A DNA stretch of 34,717 nucleotides from Alphaproteobacteria bacterium (GTDB lineage Bacteria; Pseudomonadota; Alphaproteobacteria; Rs-D84): the NCBI GenBank assembly GCA_017403085.1, contig JAFQOQ010000032.1, forward strand, positions 1 to 34,717, read 5' to 3'. This document shows positions 7,398 to 15,655 of the stretch, piece after piece. A program made the position numbers and the translations under genes. How positions within the stretch are numbered: position 1 is the stretch's first letter; every line of letters begins with the position of its first letter. The notes below the pieces were generated by a model that was given only the letters and a program-made list of their open reading frames with translations, had not been told where the DNA came from and did no database searches.

Positions 7398-7426
7398 TTG
7401 TGTTTGTAAAAATCCTACTTTATACT
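7398..7426 (+). promoter_or_regulatory. Promoter of the structured RNA
   Basis: TTGTGT (7398-7403) and TATACT (7421-7426) are 17 bases apart. The predicted start is near 7433, just before the long-range stem of the RNA described next. Confidence 0.65.
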
Positions 7427-7432
7427 GAATGT

Positions 7433-7650
7433 GAATCTGTAGGGATGCAGGTTCGGGACTTAGAAAATCCTAATCAACGCGGCATTTAAAAATGTCGTTA
7501 TCCAAGTATGCGGTGTATTTACACCGCGGGCTTTGCCCGGCCATTTGGTCGGGATGCTGTGGTTATGCAATAGGCGTTTTGCTAAAAACCACGGGGTCTT
7601 TCGTTGATTGATTTTTCTAACTTCCCGACCACCAGATTTTGGTGGTTTTT
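7433..7650 (+). ncRNA. Structured RNA, own promoter and terminator; family unknown
   Basis: A long closing stem pairs 7450-7479 with 7602-7630; one run is AATCAACG against CGTTGATT, and TCGGGA pairs with TCCCGA, giving about 25 pairs with small bulges. Inside it are a hairpin CGGCATTT/AAATGTCG (7480-7497), a perfect hairpin GCGGTGTA/TACACCGC (7510-7527), CGGGC/GCCCG (7527-7539) and TGTGGTT/AACCACG (about 7558-7593). The terminator ACCACC/GGTGGT plus T5 follows at once. The next gene starts 28 bases after it, so this may be either a free-standing small RNA or a leader that controls the glycosyltransferase. I cannot match it to 6S, SRP, RNase P or tmRNA. Confidence 0.65.
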
Positions 7651-7651
7651 A
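7628..7651 (+). terminator. Intrinsic terminator of the structured RNA
   Basis: The stem ACCACC (7628-7633) pairs with GGTGGT (7641-7646), then TTTT. The 5' strand overlaps the last pairs of the long closing stem by two to three bases, so the two helices compete at their edge. Confidence 0.8.
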
Positions 7652-7677
7652 TATATTAAAAAATGAGGATTGTTGGT

Positions 7678-8643
7678 ATGAAGTCAGATAAATCAATTGC
7701 TGTTGCGTTTTGTTTTGATGAAAATATGTGGATGTTGGCAGGGGTTGCAATTGCATCTTTGCTGTATCATGGTATTGGGCATGCGCCATATAATATTTAC
7801 TGTGTTGTGCCAAAAGATTTGGGGTATGCAAAGCGTGAAGAATTATCTGATTTGGTCCAATCGATTGATGCGCGCAGCACAATTGTCTTTTTAGATGCAA
7901 ATGATGATTTTGATGCGTCGGTGACAAAGCAATATACGGTTGGAATTTATTATAGATTTATGTTGGCGAAATTATTGCCAGATGTTTCAAAAATTATCTA
8001 CTGTGATGCGGATGTGTCGTTTAGTGAATCTTTGGAAGATTTATATGACTATGATATGGGTGAAAATTTAATCGCGGGGGTGCGTGATGCAGATCAGGGA
8101 CGCCCCTATCCGAGTAATCAGAATGGGTATGTGAATAGTGGTGTGTTGTTAATGAATCTGGATGAAATACGCCGTAATAAAATGTATGAAAGGTGGATGG
8201 ATATGTCTAAAAGTGACGAGTATGCGTATCCTGATCAAGATATACTGAACAAAACATGCGATGGGCGTATTTTGTATTTGCCACTGAAATATAATTATAT
8301 GTGTGGTACGGGTGGGCGGTTAGAGGCGCGTGTGGCGCGTGGTGTTTATTCGGCGCAAGAAGTGATAGAGGCAAAGAAAAATCCGGTGATTGTTCATTAT
8401 ATCTTGCGTCAGCCATGGAAGGGACGGGCGAATTTATATGGGCATTGGTGGTGGCGGTACGCGGCGATGACACCATTTTTTGAGGCTTTTCGGGCACAGG
8501 TGATACAAAAGCCAGATGTAGAAGTTAGAAAGGTTTTACTGTTTAACTTTATCAATATAATGACAATTAAAATTCGCCAGCATAATATTAAATGCTATTT
8601 GTTTGGTAAATTGCCATTGTGTCGTATTAAGACAGTTTGGTAA
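7678..8643 (+). CDS. GT8 family glycosyltransferase (LgtC-like)
   Basis: This protein of about 321 residues is a retaining family 8 glycosyltransferase of the lipopolysaccharide galactosyl/glucosyltransferase type. Key parts are the nucleotide-sugar start AVAFCFDENMW, the DxD motif IYCDADV near residue 105, NSGVLLMN near 155 and YPDQDILN near 185, followed by a basic, aromatic C-terminal tail typical of membrane-surface attachment. The start is set at 7678, because GAGGA lies 8-10 bases before that ATG; the ATG at 7663 has only terminator sequence ahead of it. It probably adds a hexose to a surface glycan. It is alone, just beyond the att array and the structured RNA. Confidence 0.88.
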   Translation: MKSDKSIAVAFCFDENMWMLAGVAIASLLYHGIGHAPYNIYCVVPKDLGYAKREELSDLVQSIDARSTIVFLDANDDFDASVTKQYTVGIYYRFMLAKLLPDVSKIIYCDADVSFSESLEDLYDYDMGENLIAGVRDADQGRPYPSNQNGYVNSGVLLMNLDEIRRNKMYERWMDMSKSDEYAYPDQDILNKTCDGRILYLPLKYNYMCGTGGRLEARVARGVYSAQEVIEAKKNPVIVHYILRQPWKGRANLYGHWWWRYAAMTPFFEAFRAQVIQKPDVEVRKVLLFNFINIMTIKIRQHNIKCYLFGKLPLCRIKTVW

Positions 8644-8647
8644 TTCT

Positions 8648-8668
8648 GCATATTCCAGACATAGAAAA
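8648..8668. repeat. Short relic resembling the element ends
   Basis: The 21 bases from GCATATTCCAGACATAG onward match the element-end block at 112-132 in 18 positions and resemble 7052-7066. No tRNA fragment follows. It may mark the end of an older insertion that carried the GT8 gene. Confidence 0.4.
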
Positions 8669-8671
8669 AAA

Positions 8672-8705
8672 GCGCGCAGTGGATAATGGTGCGGTTCGTG
8701 CGCGC
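8672..8705. other. GC-rich hairpin without a plus-strand T run
   Basis: GCGCGCA (8672-8678) pairs with TGCGCGC (8699-8705). The T run exists only on the minus strand (complement of the A tract at 8665-8671), so it would terminate leftward rather than rightward transcription. Confidence 0.5.
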
Positions 8706-8726
8706 GCGAATAGAAAGATACAACTA

Positions 8727-8756
8727 TTGACTTTTGAGATGCGATTTTAATATAAT
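8727..8756 (+). promoter_or_regulatory. Promoter of the membrane-protein gene pair
   Basis: TTGACT (8727-8732) and a perfect TATAAT (8751-8756) are 18 bases apart, 41 bases before the ATG at 8798. Confidence 0.75.
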
Positions 8757-8797
8757 GCCACGAGAGTATATATTTGTCGAAAGGAAAAGGTGATTTT

Positions 8798-9295
8798 ATG
8801 AAAAAGTTGTTAATGGCGTTGATTGCGCTGATGCCGGTGTCGGCAATTGCTAATCCGGCGTGTGCGGTATGTACGGTTGCAATTGGTGCGGGGTTGGATA
8901 TCGCACGTCGTCTGGGGGTGCCGGATAGTGTAGTTGGCCTGTGGGCGGGGGCGATGCTGACGCTGGTTGGGTATTGGACACTGAAATTTATGGATAAAAA
9001 GAATTGGCATTTTCGTGGGCGCGATACAATCGTTATATTGTTGTCTGTGGCAATGATTGGGTTTGTGTATATGGGAATGGTTGATTATAATCCTGTGTCG
9101 ATTTGTGGCGTGATTGTTATGGATCCGGTGTTGTTCGGTACAATGTGTGGTGCGCTGATATTTATCGGTACGGCGAAGTTGTATCAGTGGATGAAGAAAA
9201 AAAATGGCGGGCATGCGCATTTTCCATTTGAAAAAGTTGTCATCCCAGTTGTAGCATTGGCTTTGGCCAGTTGGGCAATGATGATTTGTTTTTAA
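8798..9295 (+). CDS. Unrecognised exported membrane protein
   Basis: This 165-residue protein has a signal peptide (MKKLLMALIALMPVSAIA, likely cut before NPA), a CxxC pair at 22 and 25 of the precursor right after the cut, and four predicted membrane segments (about 40-58, 73-94, 103-126 and 143-165). Two further cysteines fall in the third membrane region and one is the penultimate residue. The start is the ATG at 8798, preceded by AAGGTG; an in-frame TTG at 8774 lies upstream but lacks a ribosome site. The cysteines after the signal could bind a metal or take part in redox chemistry, which is only a suggestion. It is followed after 15 bases by the next gene. Confidence 0.8.
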   Translation: MKKLLMALIALMPVSAIANPACAVCTVAIGAGLDIARRLGVPDSVVGLWAGAMLTLVGYWTLKFMDKKNWHFRGRDTIVILLSVAMIGFVYMGMVDYNPVSICGVIVMDPVLFGTMCGALIFIGTAKLYQWMKKKNGGHAHFPFEKVVIPVVALALASWAMMICF

Positions 9296-9310
9296 TAAGG
9301 GGGTGTGAAA

Positions 9311-9862
9311 ATGAAAAAAATAGAAAGCGTACAGGAATTTGTTGAAAAGTTGGATGCGGCAAAAAAAGTTAATCCAAAAGATTTGTCCAGTGACCAGGAT
9401 TTGACAATCGGTATTATGAATCTGATTTCAATCGAAGAACATTTGATGTTTTCGGGCGCAAAGACAGGCAAACACCAATTCTATGATTTGATTAACGAAG
9501 TGCGCGAAATGCGTAAAAACGCAATGCTGAAAATTATCCCGTCGTACGAAGGTGAAGTATGGTGTATTTCTAAACATTTGTTGGCGGCATCTATGCGTGT
9601 GTTCGAAGTTGGAACCAAGGCATTGGCATCAGGCGATAAAAAGACCGCATACGATTTGTTTGATCAGTCATATGGATTATACTGTATGTTCTGGGGTTTA
9701 AACATGGGCGCACTGACCGGTGACGCGCCAGACGTCAAACCTGTTAAGCCACAAAAATCGTCAAAAGTTAAACCGGCGGCCGTTTCCGCACCCAAGGCAG
9801 AAGGTAGCATGTCTAAGCTGAAGAGTTGGGTTAGGAATGCTGTTAATTGCTGTATCGAATAA
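9311..9862 (+). CDS. Unrecognised soluble partner protein
   Basis: This 183-residue protein is mainly helical in character, has no signal peptide, and ends in a Lys/Pro/Ala-rich linker (about 140-165) and a short basic amphipathic tail containing two adjacent cysteines (NCC). It is not recognised. The ATG at 9311 has GGGGGTG as a ribosome site; a GTG two codons earlier is also in frame. The gene follows the membrane protein by 15 bases, so the two form an operon and probably work together, with this one at the cytoplasmic face. Its stop codon TAA is also the first three bases of the palindromic repeat. Confidence 0.8.
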   Translation: MKKIESVQEFVEKLDAAKKVNPKDLSSDQDLTIGIMNLISIEEHLMFSGAKTGKHQFYDLINEVREMRKNAMLKIIPSYEGEVWCISKHLLAASMRVFEVGTKALASGDKKTAYDLFDQSYGLYCMFWGLNMGALTGDAPDVKPVKPQKSSKVKPAAVSAPKAEGSMSKLKSWVRNAVNCCIE

Positions 9863-9966
9863 AATAAATTATAATAATTCATCTAAAAGTAAAACCGATA
9901 GCTCATGTATTTTTATACACTACGCCATCGGTTTTACTTTTATCTAAATCATTATAATTTATTTTA
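9860..9966. repeat. Stop-codon palindromic element, copy 1
   Basis: This palindrome of about 107 bases has three nested levels. The outer arms are TAAAATAAATTATAAT (9860-9875) and ATTATAATTTATTTTA (9951-9966), the middle arms AAAAGTAAAACCGAT and ATCGGTTTTACTTTT, and the inner hairpin TGTAT-TTTT-ATACA. The first TAA is the stop codon of the upstream gene. Related copies at 25991 and 34402 keep the architecture but have a different middle stem that still pairs. Confidence 0.85.
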
Positions 9967-10138
9967 TCCCATGGCAAGGGGTGGAGAGCTGGCTCATGTA
10001 TTTTTATACACTACGCCATTGGTTTTACTTTTATCTAAATCATTATAATTTATTTTATCCCGTGGCAAGGGGTGGAGAGCCGGCCCATGTATTTTTATAC
10101 ACTACGCCATCGGTTTTACTTTTATCTAAATTATTTTT
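9967..10138. repeat. Two further 91-bp tandem units of the palindromic element
   Basis: The loop and right half of the element repeat twice more with a period of 91 bases (CTCATG at 9902 and 9993, CCCATG at 10084). The units are joined by TGGCAAGGGGTGGAGAGC. The left outer arm is missing from these units, so each can still form the middle arm only in part. The last unit decays after TATCTAAATTATTTTTG. Confidence 0.8.
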
Positions 10139-10152
10139 GTTGGGAATTTTTC

Positions 10153-10226
10153 TGGTGCCCTAAGCAAGAATCGGACTTGCGACTCGTCCTTACCAAGGAC
10201 GTGTTTTACCACTAGACTATTAGGGC
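10153..10226 (-). tRNA. tRNA-Thr (GGT)
   Basis: On the minus strand the acceptor GCCCTAA pairs with TTAGGGC, then A and an encoded CCA. The anticodon stem CGTCC/GGACG closes the loop TTGGTAA, which gives anticodon GGT. The T arm is GCAAG..CTTGC with loop TCCGATT. The total is 74 bases. Confidence 0.9.
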
Positions 10227-10288
10227 GATTGATTCTGCGCCAATTATACGGAATAGGGCGCGAAAATCAAGAATAAAATAAAGTCGTA

Positions 10289-10687
10289 TTATGCAACCGA
10301 TATTTTACGACCGTTGCCATGTGTTTCAATGTAAATATGGATTGTGTTTTTGGGCAACATTTCTGATGCAATATCAGGCCATTCAATTAGCGTTATGTCA
10401 TTAGAAATTGCGTGTGATAGGCCGATTTCTGTTAATTCAGATGCGTCTTCGACACGATATAGATCAAAGTGTGATATGCCGTCATAATTCTGGACGATGG
10501 TGAATGTTGGGCTGGGGACGACGGTGTCTGCGCCACGTAATGTTTGGATAATTGTGCGTGCGATTTCTGATTTGCCCATGCCCAGGTCGCCATGTAATGC
10601 GACAACAGTTGGGGCCGATAATGTTTTTGCAAATTCTGCAGCCCATGCACGGGTTTCGTTCAGGTCAGATGATATGTATGTTTTCAT
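10289..10687 (-). CDS. tsaE: TsaE, t6A tRNA modification ATPase
   Basis: This 132-residue ATPase works with TsaB, TsaC and TsaD to make N6-threonylcarbamoyladenosine at position 37 of ANN-decoding tRNAs. The Walker A motif GDLGMGKSE is at about 34-42, followed by SPTFTIVQ, the conserved HFDLYR segment and LIEWPD. The length is at the short end of normal for the family. The gene starts 2 bases after the uvrB stop, so the two form an operon, and tRNA-Thr(GGT), whose product would be a t6A substrate, lies just downstream on the same strand. Confidence 0.95.
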   Translation of the reverse strand: MKTYISSDLNETRAWAAEFAKTLSAPTVVALHGDLGMGKSEIARTIIQTLRGADTVVPSPTFTIVQNYDGISHFDLYRVEDASELTEIGLSHAISNDITLIEWPDIASEMLPKNTIHIYIETHGNGRKISVA

Positions 10688-10689
10688 GT

Positions 10690-12684
10690 TTATTCCACCA
10701 ATAGCAAGTCGTCTTGTAGTTTGTGTATGGCATCACGTATTTCGGCCGCGCGTTCAAATTCTAGGTCTTCGGCAAATTTATGCATTTGCTGGGTCAGTTT
10801 TTTGATTTCTTTGCGGATTGAATCTGCGTCCATGACACCACCGAATTTATCATAAACGAATTTATGGGCTTTGTCAGTTTTTTCTTGTTTGTCGCCGACC
10901 TCGGCAAAAATTGCCTTGGTGACGGTTTTTGGGGTTATGTTGTGTTCGGTGTTATATGCCATTTGCTTTGCACGACGACGTTCGGTTTCGTCAAGGGCCG
11001 CACGCATAGAATCTGTGATTTTGTCGGCGTATAATATTACGCGCCCATTTGCGTTGCGGGCCGCGCGGCCGATTGTCTGAATCAAAGAACGGGTGGAACG
11101 CAAAAAGCCTTCTTTATCGGCGTCCATAATTGCAACCAGTTCGCATTCGGGTACGTCCAGGCCTTCGCGTAGTAGATTGATGCCAACCAGTACATCGAAT
11201 TTGCCCAGACGCAGGTCGCGTAATAGTTCGATGCGTTCCAGGGTTTCAATGTCGCTGTGCAAGTATTTTGCGCGAATATTGTTTTCGGTCAGATAGTCTG
11301 TTAATTGTTCTGCCATTTTTTTTGTCAGGGTGGTGACCAATGTGCGACCGTGGGTTTGTTTGATTTGTGATAGCAGGTCATCAACCTGGTGTTCGGTGGG
11401 TCGAACGTCACATTCTGGGTCAAGCAGGCCAGTTGGACGGATAACTTGTTCTGATACAATGCCGCCAGATTGGGCCAGTTCCCATTCGGCAGGTGTTGCA
11501 GATACAAATATTGTCTGTGGGCGCAGTGCGTCCCATTCTTCGAATGTTAGTGGGCGATTGTCAATGCATGCCGGCAGACGAAAACCATATTGGGATAATG
11601 TTTCTTTGCGTGCGCGGTCGCCACGTGACATTGCACCAATTTGTGGGACAGTGACGTGACTTTCGTCAATGAACAAGATTGCATCGCGTGGCAAATATTC
11701 AAATAGTGTTGGTGGTGGTTGGCCTGGGGCGCGTCCAGATAAATATCGTGAATAGTTTTCAATGCCACGACATGTGCCAGTTGATTCCATCATTTCAATG
11801 TCGAAATTGACGCGTTCGCGCAGACGCTGTTCTTCGATATATTTCATGTTGTTGTGAAAGTATTCCAAGCGTTCGGACAGGTCGCTGCGTATTTGTGATA
11901 TTGCCTGTAATATGCTGGGCATAGGGGTGGCATAGTGAGTGTTTGGGTAAATTGCAATGCGATCGATTTTATGTAATTTTGCACCGGTCAGGGTGTCGAA
12001 TTCCCATATCTCTTCGATTTCGTCGCCCCAAAATGATAGTTTCCATGCGCGGTCTTGGGCGTGGGATGGAAATATGTCCAGTGTGTCGCCACGAACGCGG
12101 AAATCACCACGTTCAAATGCGGTGTCGTTGCGTTTGTATTGTATATCAACCAATGCGCGAATAACATCCTTGATGGAAATATTGTCGCCAGAATTTAATA
12201 CCAATTTCATGCCAGAATACTGTTCTGGCGAACCCATACCATAAATTGATGATACAGAAGATACGACGATGACGTCGCGTTCTTCCAGCATGGCGCGGGT
12301 TGCGCTGTGGCGCATGCGGTCAAGTTGTTCGTTTATTGATGCATCTTTGTCGATGTATGTGTCGGTTGTGGGCAGATACGCTTCGGGTTGGTAATAATCA
12401 TAGTATGACACAAAGTATTCAACATGATTGTTAGGAAAAAAGGCCTTCATTTCTGTGTATAACTGGGCGGCAAGAATTTTGTTTGGTGCCATGATTAACG
12501 CAGGGCGACCAAGGTTTGCAATGACGTTGGCCATTGTAAATGTTTTTCCAGAACCAGTGACACCAAGCAATACTTGGTTTTTGCGGCCGTCTTGGATACC
12601 AGATGTCAATTCAGAAATGGCGGCCGGTTGGTCGCCCATGGGTTTGTAATCACTTTGTAAATCAAATATCATTTTTTTATTCAC
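10690..12684 (-). CDS. uvrB: UvrABC system protein B
   Basis: This 664-residue helicase-like protein verifies DNA lesions in nucleotide excision repair after delivery by UvrA, then recruits UvrC. It has Walker [11 protein letters not shown] (about 42-51), the damage-probing beta hairpin with [10 protein letters not shown] (about 93-102), FIDESH (Walker B region), the helicase motifs SATPAEW and [10 protein letters not shown], and the C-terminal UVR coiled coil ([10 protein letters not shown]) that contacts UvrC. The length is normal. The frame opens with GTG at 12684, and an ATG four codons later is an alternative. It is first in an operon with tsaE and diverges from the AsmA-like gene. Confidence 0.97.
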   Translation of the reverse strand: MNKKMIFDLQSDYKPMGDQPAAISELTSGIQDGRKNQVLLGVTGSGKTFTMANVIANLGRPALIMAPNKILAAQLYTEMKAFFPNNHVEYFVSYYDYYQPEAYLPTTDTYIDKDASINEQLDRMRHSATRAMLEERDVIVVSSVSSIYGMGSPEQYSGMKLVLNSGDNISIKDVIRALVDIQYKRNDTAFERGDFRVRGDTLDIFPSHAQDRAWKLSFWGDEIEEIWEFDTLTGAKLHKIDRIAIYPNTHYATPMPSILQAISQIRSDLSERLEYFHNNMKYIEEQRLRERVNFDIEMMESTGTCRGIENYSRYLSGRAPGQPPPTLFEYLPRDAILFIDESHVTVPQIGAMSRGDRARKETLSQYGFRLPACIDNRPLTFEEWDALRPQTIFVSATPAEWELAQSGGIVSEQVIRPTGLLDPECDVRPTEHQVDDLLSQIKQTHGRTLVTTLTKKMAEQLTDYLTENNIRAKYLHSDIETLERIELLRDLRLGKFDVLVGINLLREGLDVPECELVAIMDADKEGFLRSTRSLIQTIGRAARNANGRVILYADKITDSMRAALDETERRRAKQMAYNTEHNITPKTVTKAIFAEVGDKQEKTDKAHKFVYDKFGGVMDADSIRKEIKKLTQQMHKFAEDLEFERAAEIRDAIHKLQDDLLLVE

Positions 12685-12694
12685 AAGTGTAATT

Positions 12695-12702
12695 GTAATC
12701 CA
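12695..12702. promoter_or_regulatory. Shared -10 palindrome between divergent uvrB and asmA-like genes
   Basis: ATTATAAT near 12695-12702 is its own reverse complement and gives a TATAAT -10 box on both strands. On the plus strand TTCACA lies 17-18 bases upstream; the minus-strand -35 is weak. The two promoters would therefore exclude each other. Support is by motif only. Confidence 0.4.
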
Positions 12703-12730
12703 TTATAATTAAATTACAAGGAAAGAGAGA

Positions 12731-15211
12731 ATGGCATTAAAACCTAGGTATAAACGTAGATTTTTTTGGGGTACGCTGTATGCGTTGGGGGCGTTGTTGC
12801 TGGCGATGGTGATTGTGCCACCAATGATAACGCTGAATAGTTTTAGACCATTTCTGGAAAAAGCCATTTTAGAACAAACGCAGGTGCCTGCAAAACTGAA
12901 CGGCAATATTCATTTTAGTTTGGTTGGTGGTGCGACAATTGTTGCGCATGATGTCGAAGTACCAACTGCCAAAATTGGGTCGGTGCTGTTGTCTGTGCCT
13001 TTTCATAATTTGTTCGATTTGAAAAATGCAACGCTGGATAGGACTGTTGTTGTGTATGATGCAGATATTAGTGTCGATAAATTAGCGCCCGCGGCGTTTA
13101 ATCACAATATTGAAATATATGATTCTGATATTGATTTCGCAGGTAATAAATTTCATATAATTAATGCAGAATTCTCGGATGGCAGATTTAATGGAATTAT
13201 TCGGGCGGGCGGTCACAAGTATGATGTCGAATTTATTGGCGATACGTTTCATATCAGAAATAAAAATAATGATATAGATATTACAGGAAAGATGTTCGAA
13301 GATGGTATGGTGCGTGGGTATTTGTCACTGAAAACAGATAATCTTAAAAAGTGGCTGAATATAGACGGGATAGAAGGCGCGTCAGATGGACCAATTGAAT
13401 TGAGTATGAATTTTGAGTGGGATGGGGGTGATGGATATAAATTTACAAATATAAGCGCAAATAATTTTGCAGGCAGTTTAGAAATTTATCCAAATGGGGA
13501 CAAAGATATCCAATTAGTGTCTGAAAACTTAAATTTTGATTTTTCGTTCTTGTTAAAGCCAAATGCGCATCTGACGCGGACGAATATCAATATGGATTTG
13601 TATGGCGAATTGAAATTGGCGGATTATGTGTTTGAACACCTAAAAATTCAAGCGGTTGGTACGCGCGATAAATTTCAAATCGCAAATGTTGTTGCGGATA
13701 ATACAGCGATAACAGGTGGGTTTATTGATAAAAATGGGGCGCATAATGTGCTGATAAATACGCAAATTGATGGAATTAATTTTATGTGTTTGGCGTCTGG
13801 GGTGCCAGATAAATGGCAATGCAGCAAATTTGCCTATGCAGATATGACAGGCAGTTTTTCTGTTGATAATGGTGTGTTTGATATATTTGTGCAATCAGAT
13901 AAAACAATGCCTGATTTGGCACAGTTTTCAGATTTAATTGCAAAATTAGGTCGTCGTGGGGTTATACATTTTGAGTTTTCTGATATGGCCGGACAATATA
14001 AAATAACAGATAATGGTGTGGTGCCGTCTTATACATTTGTGCGCGGTCGGCCAATGCGCTGGTTAAAAATAGGTTTGCCGTTCTTGCCGGATTATATGAA
14101 AAATGCCACGGGTGATTTTGTGTGGGAAAATTCTATGATGACATTTACGCCAAATGATAAAAAATGGCAGTTGTCTATGTATGATAATTATTTCTATTTG
14201 GCGGGGGATAGTTTTAAGTCGTGGTTCCCTAATTTGGATTTGCGTGCGATACGTGATGCAAAGTATAGTGTGGCCGGATTTTATGATGCGGGAAATATTT
14301 CGAATTTAATTGTTAAAATTGGTAATCAAGAATTTGTTGGAAGTGTGGCTGGGAAAAATATAACGCTGAAAACACGAGAATTAAATATAGATGAAATTGT
14401 TAGCCAAGGGTTCTTGGATAATTATGAACAATTAGAATTTTTAACCAATGTTCCAATTCTGATACCGTTTGGGTTGCCGGTGAATGTGTCGCTGGTGGCA
14501 GATGCGTTGGTATATGATGGGGCGGTGTTTAATAATTTTGTGTATTCACTAAAACCAGATGTTCAAACATTTTCTATTACAGATGCCAGTCGTGGAAATC
14601 TGTTGGCAACAATTGAAAAAAATCAAATATCGTATGATGTGTTTATGCAATTGAATAAGTTTGTTATTAGTGGAAATCTGTTGTCACAAAATATGCCACT
14701 GAACGTAAGAGATGCAATGATTACCGCGGAAATGAATATGACAACATCTGGTCAAATTGCGCATGATATATTTTATAACATGGCAGGCGATATGGATATT
14801 GTATTTAATGGTGGGTATTTAATAGGAATGTCGTTTGATGATTTCTATGCCAGTGCTGAAAATATAACAACATTGAATGCGGAATATGCATTGGCGCGCG
14901 CACTGGAAGGCGGTGAAACAAAGATTAAATCTATGCGTGTTGTAGGGTATTATGATGACGGAAACTTTATTACAACCCAGCCGATTGAATTGGCGATGCG
15001 ACATACGGATGCGGTGGGCGGATTGGCGATAACAGATGGTATGATGACTGCGGAATTTGATTTGACAATGCGTGGCACAGCACCAACGCCGGCGACAATC
15101 GCACTTAGTATTTTGCCTGATGGTGGGCGAAACTATTCTTTGTCAGAAATTATGCAGGATATTGATACTGGGTTTATGCGGGCATTTGTTAAAACCCATA
15201 GTCAGTTTTAA
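12731..15211 (+). CDS. AsmA-family inner-membrane-anchored envelope protein
   Basis: This 826-residue protein has a basic N-terminus (KPRYKRRFF), one membrane segment (about 11-33), then a long periplasmic region rich in beta strands. The opening after the anchor (NSFRPFLEKAI, then a short segment on VPAKLNGNIHFS) and the closing AsmA-like C-terminal domain match AsmA/YhdP-type proteins, which are thought to form lipid-carrying bridges or to affect outer-membrane protein and lipid assembly. The ribosome site GGAAAGAGAG precedes the ATG. It overlaps the convergent small gene on the minus strand by 4 bases. The paralogue type (AsmA, TamB, YicH) cannot be settled by eye. Confidence 0.8.
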   Translation: MALKPRYKRRFFWGTLYALGALLLAMVIVPPMITLNSFRPFLEKAILEQTQVPAKLNGNIHFSLVGGATIVAHDVEVPTAKIGSVLLSVPFHNLFDLKNATLDRTVVVYDADISVDKLAPAAFNHNIEIYDSDIDFAGNKFHIINAEFSDGRFNGIIRAGGHKYDVEFIGDTFHIRNKNNDIDITGKMFEDGMVRGYLSLKTDNLKKWLNIDGIEGASDGPIELSMNFEWDGGDGYKFTNISANNFAGSLEIYPNGDKDIQLVSENLNFDFSFLLKPNAHLTRTNINMDLYGELKLADYVFEHLKIQAVGTRDKFQIANVVADNTAITGGFIDKNGAHNVLINTQIDGINFMCLASGVPDKWQCSKFAYADMTGSFSVDNGVFDIFVQSDKTMPDLAQFSDLIAKLGRRGVIHFEFSDMAGQYKITDNGVVPSYTFVRGRPMRWLKIGLPFLPDYMKNATGDFVWENSMMTFTPNDKKWQLSMYDNYFYLAGDSFKSWFPNLDLRAIRDAKYSVAGFYDAGNISNLIVKIGNQEFVGSVAGKNITLKTRELNIDEIVSQGFLDNYEQLEFLTNVPILIPFGLPVNVSLVADALVYDGAVFNNFVYSLKPDVQTFSITDASRGNLLATIEKNQISYDVFMQLNKFVISGNLLSQNMPLNVRDAMITAEMNMTTSGQIAHDIFYNMAGDMDIVFNGGYLIGMSFDDFYASAENITTLNAEYALARALEGGETKIKSMRVVGYYDDGNFITTQPIELAMRHTDAVGGLAITDGMMTAEFDLTMRGTAPTPATIALSILPDGGRNYSLSEIMQDIDTGFMRAFVKTHSQF

Positions 15212-15585
15212 TTATGGCGTGTGAATTTTTCACGGGTGATGGCCGTGCCAGATGCATCTGCGTAATATTTATATTTGCCAATGCGAACACAGTGAAATCC
15301 ATTTGTTGTAAATGATATTTTGCGCTGGTTGCACAGTAGTGTTTTTGTTGGCCCGATTAAATCAGCAGGGGTGCCGAAAAGCAGTCTGGTAAATTTTTGG
15401 ATAAATCCATGGGATGCATGTGGCGCATATAAAACACCACCGCGTTTTACCAGTCGCGACATATTATATTTATTATAATTATCTTTTAGTGTTTGTGATT
15501 GATATGGACTTAGTCGCAGAAAAAAAATCAATTGGTCAAAATTCTTATGCATGATGTGTATTCTTTTTTTTATAAAATTATACAC
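15208..15585 (-). CDS. Small unrecognised protein
   Basis: The frame opens with GTG at 15585 (125 residues); an ATG at 15552 would give 114 residues. Neither has a strong ribosome site. It is basic, without signal peptide or membrane segment, and contains GGVLYAPHASHG, RKISFTTNGFHCVRIGKYK and YYADASGTA. It is not recognised. The last 4 bases overlap the end of the asmA-like gene, and the aspS terminator lies about 50 bases upstream. The regular amino acid composition suggests a real gene. Confidence 0.6.
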   Translation of the reverse strand: MYNFIKKRIHIMHKNFDQLIFFLRLSPYQSQTLKDNYNKYNMSRLVKRGGVLYAPHASHGFIQKFTRLLFGTPADLIGPTKTLLCNQRKISFTTNGFHCVRIGKYKYYADASGTAITREKFTRHN

Positions 15586-15633
15586 ATGTTGCGTGTTGTA
15601 CCCAATAGGTATGAAATCAAATCGAAAAAATAA

Positions 15634-15655
15634 AATGCCCCGAAGGGCATTTTTT
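15634..15655 (-). terminator. aspS terminator
   Basis: AATGCCC (15634-15640) pairs with GGGCATT (15645-15651) around CGAA, with A/T runs on both sides. On the minus strand ATTTTATTTTTT follows. The aspS stop is at its edge. Confidence 0.85.

Noticed and set aside
7103-7489. Plus-strand frame of 128 codons across the att copies
   Set aside because: It runs through a tRNA fragment, two terminators and the promoter of the structured RNA, and has no ribosome site or protein-like composition.
7433-7650. Structured RNA considered as 6S RNA, SRP RNA or tmRNA
   Set aside because: No tag frame, SRP GNAR-loop region or 6S-like rod with a single central bubble could be recognised; several hairpins branch from one long stem.
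8672-8705. GC-rich hairpin as the GT8 terminator
   Set aside because: There is no T run on the plus strand; the run is only on the other strand.
9860-10138. Tandem 91-bp repeats considered as a CRISPR array
   Set aside because: The repeats are contiguous, without unique spacers, and are parts of a larger palindrome found elsewhere as single copies.
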